Shown piece after piece: positions 15,301 to 27,300 of a DNA stretch of 64,000 nucleotides (positions are counted from its first letter, which is position 1; each line of letters starts with the position of its first letter). The notes under the pieces are model-generated. The model did no database searches. It worked only from the letters and a program-made list of their open reading frames with translations, and was not told the DNA's origin. The position numbers and the translations under genes are program-made. The stretch is from NCBI GenBank assembly GCA_008360955.1, contig LUCM01002832.1, positions 302,084 through 366,083 of the forward strand. Direction: 5' to 3'. The stretch is from Fasciolopsis buskii. Its lineage: Eukaryota; Platyhelminthes; Trematoda; Plagiorchiida; Fasciolidae.

Positions 15301-18300
15301 CATAGCAAACGTGTAAAGTTGTGTGCAAGTTGCTATTCTCTTGAAATGAGCGCTGATTACTTCGGTATTCAAAAAAAGTGATCTTGTTTCCATTCGAAAT
15401 ATAATTTTCCATTTTACGTACGTCTTTCTTATTGCGAACACCGCTCGCAATGTTGCGTGGTGAAATTCGCTAATAATCATCGAGTTTTCTCTTGTTCACC
15501 GAGATTCGTGTGCCGCCCGTGTTGCAAAAGCCGCGATCTGACGGAAATCTTTTCAATCACATCAAACCCGCAGATTGCCGGCCAAATTCTGCCCGTCCGG
15601 TTCTAGGACAGTTGGGAGAGGGAGATAGAACAAATGTGATAAGCGCACTATACCAACCTAACCCACGACGTCTGCTAATGAGCATATGGCACAAGAGCTA
15701 TCCGACACAGAAAAGTAAGTGGAGGATATAGTTTACTTGCTTCGGTCAGATTGTTGTTTTTTGATCCTCAGTTTTTGAGATGAATGAACCTCGTCCACTG
15801 CAGTTGTCTTTCTGTTTAGTCTTCTCCGTTGGGAGACGAATGTGCTTGCAGCTTTTTAATTAGTCATTCTATTGGATATGCGAAAGGTGAATGCGGCAGA
15901 CGGAGCGCGCTATGCAATCTGTAAAGGCCACGGAACTGCTAGGGAGGATTGATAACCGTAAGACCAACACTTGAGGTTTTACAGTATAGTATACGTGAAG
16001 TCAGTGCTCTTCGGAAAGAGGTTGCAAATCTCCCGATCTGTACTATACACACGTAGATAGATGCTCACGATTAAAAGCCTAGAAAATATAGCGATTCTGG
16101 CCGGAGGTCCTCAATAGGCCAGGAAATATCAGACTAATATCTACCACCACAGCGACAGGCGAAGCTGACATTCGTTGTGAAAAACATTCGGTTCACTTGA
16201 TCACCCTCAGCCTTATATTGCATCACCGCTGCTAGGGCGAATCAGGAATAACGGGGTGAATGTACAACTTATATCTTACTTTTTCATCTTAGCTTAGTAC
16301 AGTAGGGACCGAAGTTTTCACTTCCGGTTTATCACACTGCTGGATACTCAGCATATTCCCAGTAACGCCAATCGCCGACCTGTTTCGCCTCAGTAGTTAT
16401 TACTGGGACCAAGATAATCTTCAGCCAACGGGATTTTCTAGGCTCATTTCAATCGCCTTGCAATTGATATCGGTTACTGCATTTGAGCCTCGAAACCCTT
16501 GTCATCCAACACAACATGTATTCCCGATGATGGCGATCCCTCCCATGATTCTCATTTCGATAGATCATGTTAAAACAGACTTTTCGAAAATCGGACGGCT
16601 CGCCTTTCGCTCGAGGAGTTCGTAGTCATTTTTGAACCTCGTCCCGATCAGTTTGGTTTTCTATATTTCAAGCATTCCTCCTTACTCTTCCTATGTTTAC
16701 CCATCTTGTAACTCTAGTTGCTTGTCATAGGTTTGGGAGTTATCATCAGGGGCCTTTTGCATCTTCGTTGTACTATAATCACCTTCCCCAACCCGTTCGT
16801 TTTGTCGCCCAGTAATAATCTTGTCCACATCGAATATCGAACAGCTGCTGCGGCCTGACTTATTGACCATTCACTCCAGGCCAAACGCTCCTCTTGAAAC
16901 CATTGCATTCTGATACATCGGACTTTTTTTTACATCATCCCTCTTCCCCAGTGTTCCTCAAGCTTTCTGAGCCCAGAACGGCAGAACTCCTTTTGTCCCG
17001 AGTTGATCTTTGGCTTTGCCATTTTTTGAATTCATTCAGGTTTCTTCGATTCGGAAACCGGGACTTAGTCGCCAGGCGCCAAGTGGTGAATGGGCTCGGT
17101 GATATAGCACCTGCTGTCATGGGTCGGTAAAGATGACTTCGGAAAGACGAGTTGTATGTGTACTTTGCACTGAATTTTATGGTTAAAGCAACTTCTCAGG
17201 GCCTTTTCAGTTGATGCTTCCTCCAGACGGAGCAACATCTTATTCCAATATTGGGCTTTGGTAATAGGTTCTTATTCCAGGCACTCGTTTAAAATCCCGT
17301 TATTAGGATCTCAGGACAGAGATCACAACCTTTTCACTGATTCTGTGGTTCCGTCTTTTATTGGAGAATTTTTGAAGCTCCTGGTGGTACTACGTGAGTT
17401 GAGTTTTGTTCTCGGGATTAGATTAAGTGAAGGGGGTTTCTGTGTATCCGGACCGAGTGATGCAAATATCGTCGAAAAACCGATGCGCCATATTTTTATT
17501 TCGAATAATATTTTGTTCGTAACAAAACAGGTCGCAATATCTACCTACAATTTTGTGTTACTAACATTAGTACATTCACAACAACGGATTTTCGTTTGCG
17601 GTAGTGATGTAAATACGCCCATAATTCTTCAGCGATGTATCGGCAGAATTGACAATTCTCTGTAGGGTCTGTCTTTGTTCCCAGTCTCAGCGGCCTGTCA
17701 GCCCGTGAAGCACTGATCTTCCGGAATTCAGAATCCTGACGTGAAATTTCATAGATTGATCGCCGGTTTCAGTTATAAACCCTCGGCGGTCCTCCGTAAC
17801 AATCTGCCTGGCTAGACAATTTTTTTTTGAGTGGCACCACTTTTATGGGCATATTCAAATGAATTTCGCCCAATGTTGCATCGTTCAGTTAGACTTCTCC
17901 GTGCCGTCTCATCGTCCGGTAATGCTGTCTGAAGATATTTGGTGACTTCGATTGCTTTGGGGTTCTCTTTTCCACAATTTTTCGACGCTTCTGTGCGTTT
18001 TCGCTGAGATGAGGTCAGTTCAAACTTATACTAAAAAGAATTTAACTTATGCAGCTTTTACGCATCGACGGCAATCCATTGAAAAGAGGTCCATAGCACA
18101 ATGTAACAATTTTCGACATCAAATCCCAAGTTTATTGAGCTAATAGCAAATTCCCTTAAACTGATGAAAAGAAGCCCACCGATGTCTCTGAGGCACTGTT
18201 CAGATCTTCTAGTACAATCAGATGAGTTACGCTCAGGTGCATCGTGCGTACTAACCGGTGATGATCATCCCGGTTGTTCGCATCGAAGCTGGTAATACTT

Positions 18301-21300
18301 GTGCGATTGCTTAGTTTGCACTGTTCTTCAAATGGTTGCAGTTAGCTCAGAGCTGAAATAATTCGCTCAAAAGGTCCTCAAAGAATTATCGCCCGAAGAC
18401 AGGTGACCAATCATCTTCGTCCACTGCTAAACAGCATGGAAAGCCTCACTGACCGCTGCCCTTTCCCGGGGTTACATGTTTTTCTAAGAATAGTGAATAT
18501 AAACATACATTGGACCCACACAGGTGGGGAAAGATAGTTGTGCTGCAGTAGTCAACAAACGGAACAGCCTAACTGGAAAAAGGTACATTTTCATTCATTC
18601 TGATTCGATAAAAAATGACAATACCATCCCCATTGTTAACAGTTCGTTGCTACATAATTCAGTGGCACCACCCAGCTACTTGAGAATTCTTTCGGATCCC
18701 AGTCACAAAGACGCGAAAAACCTACCTAAATTCCCTGTGCATTTTCTCATTTCCCGTTGCCATAATATCTACGTACCTCCATGAGGCTTCTTCCAATCCG
18801 TGGGAGGAACGCAAAATAGGGCACGGTATGGTAGGCGACTGTTCACCATACGCAACACGCGACCTAACCAACGTAGTCCACTAAGCTTCATGCGTTAAAA
18901 TAAAATACTCTCAGAACAGTGAATTATCAGCCCGACGCCAAAAGCGCTCCAGTCTAGCAAACGCCGGTCGAGCTTTGAACATACGCGTGTTTACCTCTGT
19001 TACCGAGCTACCATGGTTCGACACGCAGCTACCAAGGTAAGTGAAACGGTCCACATTCATTAGTTCCTCTCAATCCAGTATTAAATTCGGAACTACTATT
19101 GTTCAGTCCCGTAGCAGCACTTTACACTTTGAAGGTGCAAAGGAAACCCCAGATAAAGTTAACACCCTAGGGAGTCTGCCAAGTGTATGTTAAGAATCTT
19201 CCTTAGATTCGAACAAGCATCATCTGCGTCATCTGCGTAATCTAGGTCACACAGCTTCTCCCCATTTTTCAGTTCGACGCCTACATACTGAAGGCCTCCC
19301 AAAGCATCCGCTATTACTTCGTCAATGACGAAGTTGAACAAGAATGGAGATGGGACCCCCTTGTCGAACGCCGTCTACCGATTCGAAAGAACTTGATAGT
19401 TCGCCGTATACCTTCATGCGACCACAGGTATGCGAGTACAATGCTCGCAACAGGTTCACGAACTTCGCTGGTATACCACCCCGGTAGAGGGCACTGAATA
19501 GCGCTGTCACGTAGACTGAATCCAGCACGCCTATCAAGTCGAGCAAACTTACGAATATTAGGCGGCACTGTGTGTGGTGCGTTTCGAATAACTGTAGAAG
19601 AGTGAATATCTGGTCGGCGCAACCTCGACTTGGATGAAATCCGGCCTGCTGTTCATGGGTGTCACTCTCGCGAACTGGTGTCAAACGGCCCAGCAATATC
19701 GAAGCCAAGAACTTAGAAACTATCGTAATTAAACTAACCCCATGATGATTGCTACAATTATTTCGTGTGCCTTTCTTGAATATAGGTTCAATCACCACAC
19801 GAAGATGGGATGTGCTGTTCGTTCCAAATATCCCGAAACAAGGAGGTCAGTGCTTTTATTAAGGCTTCTCCACTTTGCTTGAAAAGCATTGGGGAATCGG
19901 GGCATATCCCTCGCTATAACTGGTCCACATCTTGGCACAGTCGTGGTTTTGATGTTGTCCGCCTCATAAAGGGCTCCATACAGTTCCTGGTAAATCTTTT
20001 TTTCCATATGCGTTATGGTCTGGGGGAGTGAAGACATCGAAGCGACCAGTTCTATATCTATCGCTACGGCCATCATCGTCCAGTAACCTCTGGGCGGCAC
20101 ACAAACCCAACCTAGTAGTCTGATTTTAACGTCCTCACAGAGAGCCCCATGGACACCAGAAGCGAAGACAGCCTCGCAGTCATCAAAAAGACTTGAGCGA
20201 ATTTCCTCAGATGTATTTCGTGATAATGTCACTTAGGTATTGAGACTAGAGTTATAGATTCGAGCCTGACCGGTGGTGATCAGACAGGTAAAGTGGCCTT
20301 CGGATCTGAATCTCGTGGTTTCGAATCCTTCCATTGCTGATCAACTCCCTCACTTGACAGCCCTCTGTTTGCCACGGCCTCTTCCTGAATGCAATATGTA
20401 CTGTTACCTCAATAATAAAAGTTAATGGTAAAACATTTAATATGCATCTAAGGATAGGGTCTACTGCGTACAAACCATGTACTAATTTGCCTTCACACGC
20501 TTCGGTATTCGTATTATAGACGTGGCTAATTTGAATGAGCATTAACTGACCACCACATGTTTGATGGGTCCTGAATAGCAGAATCAGAATCAATCGCCTG
20601 CTCGGTTTATGTGAGAATTCCTAGAAAAGAGCCGGGAAAAACTAAGGATTGCGATGGAAGCAGCTTTGTTGGGCCCAAGAAAGTTTGTCTGAGATAACTG
20701 TTACCCCTATTCTTTGAGGCCCATCGCACAATTTCCGATGAGAATCAAGCGAGGAAACTGTATTCAAATGTATGCAGAAGTGTAGTATGGAAGGGGAAGC
20801 ATAGAAACGAGCCGTTGTCAGTGATTGTCCAGGGTGATGGACGAGTGCAGTTAGCTGAGTCGCGTAAAAACACCAGCGGCTGGTTGGTTGGTGAACTGAT
20901 ATGGAAGACAGGTGGTATGTTATAAAACTTTGGTGCTGAGACGACTGATTCATGGTCATGTGCGTCATGACTGCACTGCTGTCTGTAACTGATAAATTTC
21001 AACAAGGCACTTGTTCTCGGTTTGATTGGTACTTTATTGATGACGTATTCTTAAGGCGATTTTTGACGCCCTCTGCGATTTAGTTCGTAGGTCTGGTTTA
21101 AGCGGGAATTCGGGGTTGACCCGAGAGACACGGTTGTTTTCGGCCAGTTCGCTTGAGTGAACGGGGCACTTTTGCCGTCGGTGATGCTAAACTTCTTTTT
21201 GCATTGTCATTTTGAAAGAGCCTAACGGTAGTTTCTACGAGAGCCCTGAGGGTAGGCTTGGCAATTCCATGCCGTGCGTTAGTCTAAGCTGATCGCTATT

Positions 21301-24300
21301 TCACAGCCAGATGTCGGGCCTAATCCTAACATCGTAGATAGCTTACAGTGGTAATTAGTGAGTTGTTCATGAAATTTTTGGTCATAAGGTATTCATTGTA
21401 CACTTATCATGCAGAAATTATTCTAGGTTGTCGATAAAGTTAGCCATGTTTCTATCAACTACCTACTAGTTTTTTTTCCAAATTTCATTTCAGTTTGGGT
21501 TCACAGAACTCTGGATAACCAAAGCAATTGTGAGAAATTTCATTGCTTATCCGTTTCTCTTGTGGCTGAAGACATCCCCACTGTAATGAATGCCGCCACA
21601 ATCAACACAGAGGAAGATGACGTGACGATTACAAATGGATCAAATTGTCAGCTAAGTTCGGGTAGATCTACCTATGGCAAGCGAATGCTAGTTGCCACCC
21701 CAATTCGCGAGGCCTTAGAGTTGGGCTGCAGGCATGTGAAGAACGTTCAGTCGCCACCTGCACCAGGACCACAGAAGAAATTCCGTGAATCTTCACCGGA
21801 TGTTACCCTGGAACAAACTAATTCACGTATGTATTTGTATATCATTCAGTCTTCCTATATACTAGGCGAATATGCAACTTTCTAATAATTTTCTTGTCGT
21901 TGCACAAGTATCGTTGCGTTCACAGGTGTTCAGTAAAACTCTCCTAGATTATTTTCTTCGATCGGGCAGCCGATATCCTTCTTTCATGCTGCTCGATGCG
22001 TGAGTTTTCTGAAAGGAGCTCAGCTGGCATTGGTCGAACTTTAATCCGAAAGCTAAGCAATTAATGAAAAATAAGGTAGGTAAATTCGACATCGCATTCT
22101 GGGTGAGAAACAATGTGTCGTACGTTTGCGCTGTGCAGCCATATAAGATAGGGTTCGCCAAGGAGCTAAGATGTGGCCAACTATAGCCCGAGGAGGTCAT
22201 CTCTGGAGATGAATGGTTTGCGGAACAACTGTAGATGCAAGGGTAGTACGTGTAACCCTATACCCACAGTGTTTTGACCTTTCCCAAAGTTGACTCATTA
22301 TTCCACGTTATATAAACCAGCCTTAGAATTATTGATTATGTTCTGCTTTTCCGCAGTCATTGAGAATCGATTTAGTACAAGACGTTGGGACTCCATTTTT
22401 AAGGGGATGCTTGAGGCATGTATGAAGTATTGTCATTTCTCTTCAGGCTTTTGATCGTGCTACACGAAAGTTACTGTATTTATGGAAAAGAACAGTTACT
22501 CTTTTATCTGGTCGTCAAAATGTTGATAGGTAGCAAATACTTGGAAGAAAATGCGAAAAAATTGCTTCACGATGTAATACCGTAGATTCAAAGGGACCTT
22601 TTCGATTCCGCTTCATTCCAAAATATCGACTTTGTTGCCTTAAAAGGATTTCATTTTAAGTTCGCAAGTGACATCAAAGTATCTTCTGCAGTGTTTCTCG
22701 CCCAGTTTATGATAGACGATATCCCTGCGAACATACACACGAATCTCTCCGTCGCCCTATCTACCTTATGAGGTATGCCGGCGATTAGTGTGCACAACGC
22801 CACCTTCCGTTGTCCCGTCCCATCCAGTGGAAAGATATGAATTAACCACCTGCTCATGTAGAATGGCCCTATAATTGTTCAGGTTGCCCTTTAGCGTGGT
22901 GCAACGTCGAGTGAAAGATTGTATAGTGCTTGGTCAGTAAATCATAACCTACTCCTGAGTATGTGTAAATCCTGTGGCGAGTTTTTCGTGCGCCTCGGAT
23001 TTCCTCAGCTTCTTCCACTACAAAATGAAATGCAAAGACCACTTTCTGGTTTAGTTACAATAATCACGTAAAAGTCCTGAGTAGGAAATTACCATTACTC
23101 AGCTACCACGGAGAACAAAACAAAACCCAATGCCATGCCACAAGGATCAAACCTTTTGGGTTTATGTGAGAGTAAGACAAATTACTCATCATCGGGGCTG
23201 CCGTTCCACCCCATAACATTTACACTAGACTGACGAGGTTATCACTGATTGTTCTGTCGTATAGTTTGCAGAGTGAACGGTTGGTCGAAGATTTCCATTC
23301 ATTGTTCTATTTTCCTATTCTGTTCGAACAAAAGAATCTTGGTAGGTCACAACGAAGCAGATCAAATTCGTAGTGCCGTTTCAAGAGATATAGAATGTGA
23401 CAGTATAGTTTACTGAATTTACCAGTTATTGATTTGGACTCCATTTTTTCGGCTCTATATCGTACCTCTTAAGATTACTCCTAGCGGGATTACAGTGGTC
23501 AGTCATCAACTGCTACTTGCTGTTCGAGGCCCATGTACTTTTGTCTGCCCCAAGAGATCCAGTTTTACACACCTTTTGTTCCGGCTTAATTTGCTTTCGC
23601 TGATCTCCCACGGAACTTCCATCCACCAGTTTTTTGTTTGAGATGGTCGGTCAAATCATGATTGTTCGTGATAGCGCCTGTCGCTTCTGTGGATTTTCTG
23701 GGTCTTCAATTTTTATGCGAATAGATAAAGTGACCCAGCATATATGGAAAGATGAGTTTTTAAACACTTGAGAAGACGTAATCAATACCGTTTACATCTT
23801 TTTTTGCACTACGGCCCATCCAGAAGTCCTCCACAGACTAGGATTGGCGGTATCTCACTAGGATGCCATCAAGTTGGCGAGTGACTGTTGCAATTCTTGA
23901 GGTGTTGAAAGCAAATGTCTTACTGAACCATTGTGTTGATTTCAACTTAACTGATTAGGCGGTCGCCGTTCTCACAACCCGGACCAAGGCCAACTTGAAA
24001 GATGCTAAAAATAAGTGCTTCTGGGTGGATTCATCTTAAACTCATATGAAGCAATAAGCTAGCCAGCGAGAACTCTTGAAACCTCAGAATACATGTTATG
24101 CACCTAGAACGACCATATAAAACCCTACTTCTGTGCTCACCCTCCGTAGCCAAAATTGAACCTTGATCTCTCACTTCACCTTTCTCGCCTCAGATGATCC
24201 GATTTTTTGCGCTGGTAGTCATGTCGACGCCGGCATCGCTTTGACCACGAAACCGGACCGTGCACTGTTAGACTGGACCCCAGTGGGTAGCCGTTTGTGT

Positions 24301-27300
24301 TAAGCACGAATGAATAGTTCTGCATATGTCGACGGAAATCGACTGAAACGCTGATGGCACTTTGTGTATGTGTATGCGCCCGTTGACTTTGGCTCTCATG
24401 ACGCTAAAGACGATTTCCAACGAGGCTGTTTCCGAGTGCTTCGAAATGTACGTGCACCGGACAGTGCTTTCGATATCAGCTTAGTTGATCCACTTACACC
24501 TTTAATTGAAGCAGTGCAAGTACATATCACCCTCTGTCAAAAATGGAGGTTATCAAATAGGTAAATTCTCTTAACAACTACAAAGCTTCCATACCAAACA
24601 AGTTGTCCCGTTTTTTCAAGGATAACGGCGAAGCATTAATGTTTCGAACAAACGAGCCAGCGTTGCATCTATATCGGAATCGGCAAATTTCGTGGGTTCA
24701 GTCTGGGAAGACAATCAAACTCAGGATAACTGGTGTAAGTCGGTTACCATACACACTTAGGACGAAAAGTGATGGGTCTCTGTGGAAATCGCAAAGGCAG
24801 TGGAGCAGAACATTCAGCTGCTGAATAGAGTAAAAACGACCTGCCCCGACGAACTCCTGTGCTTTTCAAACAGGGTGAAGAAGCCTTAATAAAAGCACTG
24901 ACCTCCTTGTTTCGGGATATTTGGAACGAACAGCACATCCCATCTTCGTGTGGTGATTGAACCTATATTCAAGAAAGGCACACGAAATAATTGTAGCAAT
25001 CATCATGGGGTTAGTTTAATTACGATAGTTTCTAAGTTCTTGGCTTCGATATTGCTGGGCCGTTTGACACCAGTTCGCGAGAGTGACACCCATGAACAGC
25101 AGGCCGGATTTCGTCCAAGTCGAGGTTGCGCCGACCAGATATTCACTCTTCGACAGTTACTCGAAATGAATGTGGACCGTTTCACTTATCTTGGTAGCTG
25201 CGTGTCAAACCATGGTGGCTCGGTAACAGAGGTAAACACGCGTATGTTCAAAGCTCGACCGGCGTTTGCTAGACTGGAGCGCTTTTGGCGTCGGGCTGAT
25301 AATTCACTGAAGTTGGCAGGTCCTGTGTACTGTGCCGCAGTGCGCTCAGTTCTGTTGTACGGTTGCGAGACATGGATTATGCCTGTCGGAAATGTTCGTT
25401 GCTTGGCCGTTTTCGGTTAGTAATGACTATGTGATATCGCCAGGATTGGATGGAGTGACCGGGTGAATAATGTGGAGGTTAGGAGTCTAGTATTAGGTGC
25501 CAGTTCTGACAACACTTTGTTTTTACGTATGAAGCTTAGTGGACTACGTTGGTTAGGTCGCGTGTTGCGTATGGTGAACAGTCGCCTACCATACCGTGCC
25601 CTATTTTGCGTTCCTCCCACGGATTGGAAGAAGCCTTGTGGAGGTCGACTACTGATGTTGCATGGCGTGCGTATGTTGATTTTCTGCCGCATCACAACTT
25701 TTGAATAATTGATTTTGTGCAATTTGTGTTCCGTTTTTTGACAACTGCAGCATTTTTATTGTTCCTCGCCCTCGGCTGTTCCACTCCATTTCCCCCTTGC
25801 CTATCCGCTCGTTCCGTAGTGCTTCAGCCCACTTTGGGCCGCAGTTTTGGACATCCGCGAGCTGTTCTCTCCTGCCATATTGTTATTCTTTGTCGTACAG
25901 CTTCCAGCGAAAATCGCGTTCAAGTCAGTGAATAGTCCGACTAGTTCGTCCTAAAACGTGTTTTTGCATGTCGGCATTATAATCTGTTGGTGCGTACTTC
26001 TAGGTGGCAAACGAAGCTGCGCTTAATGCAGTTAACATTTCGTGCGTTAAATTATGCTGTTCGAGGCGGCAAACACCAGTCGTCACTAAGTCCAGTGTAA
26101 TGGGTACCGTTATCCTAATTATCTTTCGCTGCTGCCGATGCATTATGGAATGATTTGCAAATGTGTGACTCATGGGAGAATGGTGAACGGGAACTACTAG
26201 GGAGTCCAACCCCTAAGTAGCAGAACGACTAGAGGTCTCAGCGAAAGCTTCTGGTTCTAAAAAGAACCTGTTCGTAAAGTGACATAGTGGCCGAGTGAAA
26301 ACCCATCTGCATAAATCAGTCATTCTTCCACTCATTTTCTGGCGAAGCTCTCACGTCAAATACACCCTCAACATGTGTATCCAGGAGACTACTTCGTCAG
26401 GCCTCTACCCATTAACTTTCCACGCATGATTGGATCTTCAACTTAGATGGTCCATCCTGGATAGCCGGTTAGGTCATGGAGGCACGCAAACCGTCACACG
26501 ATGTCAACGTGCAGTCTGATTGTATGGTACCAGGCGAAAAACCCGTGGCGTCACACCCTGCGTTTGGCAAACTGCAGCGCTCTGGTATGCTATTTATGGA
26601 TCAACGGCTGCCTTACTTTCCAAATAATGATTTAATTTGCATTTCTGCCCTGCCTTGGTTTGAACGAATATAAATGTTGAGTTTGATTTTAAGAGCAAAT
26701 GGGCCAGTTAGTCCCGCGGCGGCTTGTAGCGATGGAACCATCAAAGCGTTAACTCCTCTTTAGGCACATCGTTATTTTCGTCTTTCGTGATATTTGACGC
26801 GGTATTTAGCAAGGGACTAGATATTGTTCAACACAAGCTTCATAACATTTTTATAACATTTCTAAAGCATGGATGCAGTGAAAGGGACATGTCCCATAGC
26901 CACTGGGGCCCTCCACACCCTGCAACTTGGAGTAGCATCGAACCGCATCAGGTCACTCTAGTTCAGGTGTGGTAACGAGCCGGATGATAGCGAGTTGCCG
27001 TCTACCACATAGTGGATTGCGAAATAAGTTATGGGTCGGACAATTTCTTCTGGTTGTTTGCTTTTATTTGAATTTTCATATGCCTCATTCAGACTGCTGA
27101 TTGCTGAAAACAGCGCTCCGCTGCAATACACCGCGAAAGTTTAATTCAGATTCAAGTAATTCTGGATGGGTTTCGCAAAGTTTCGTTCCAGTTTAAGTAT
27201 ACTGTGTTAAGGAGAGACGATTCACCATATATGCATGAAAAACAAGCAGTTGGATCTAATAGAACATTTATCAGATGGATGGGTACAAGTAATTCAGTTC

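Noticed and set aside
17258..17665. 135-codon open frame in EXO1 intron 8
   Set aside because: No domain, no acceptor and donor in suitable phase, and AT-rich composition like the surrounding intron.
20642..20968. 108-codon reverse-strand open frame
   Set aside because: Overlaps another reverse frame of similar length with no recognisable domain in either; treated as chance.
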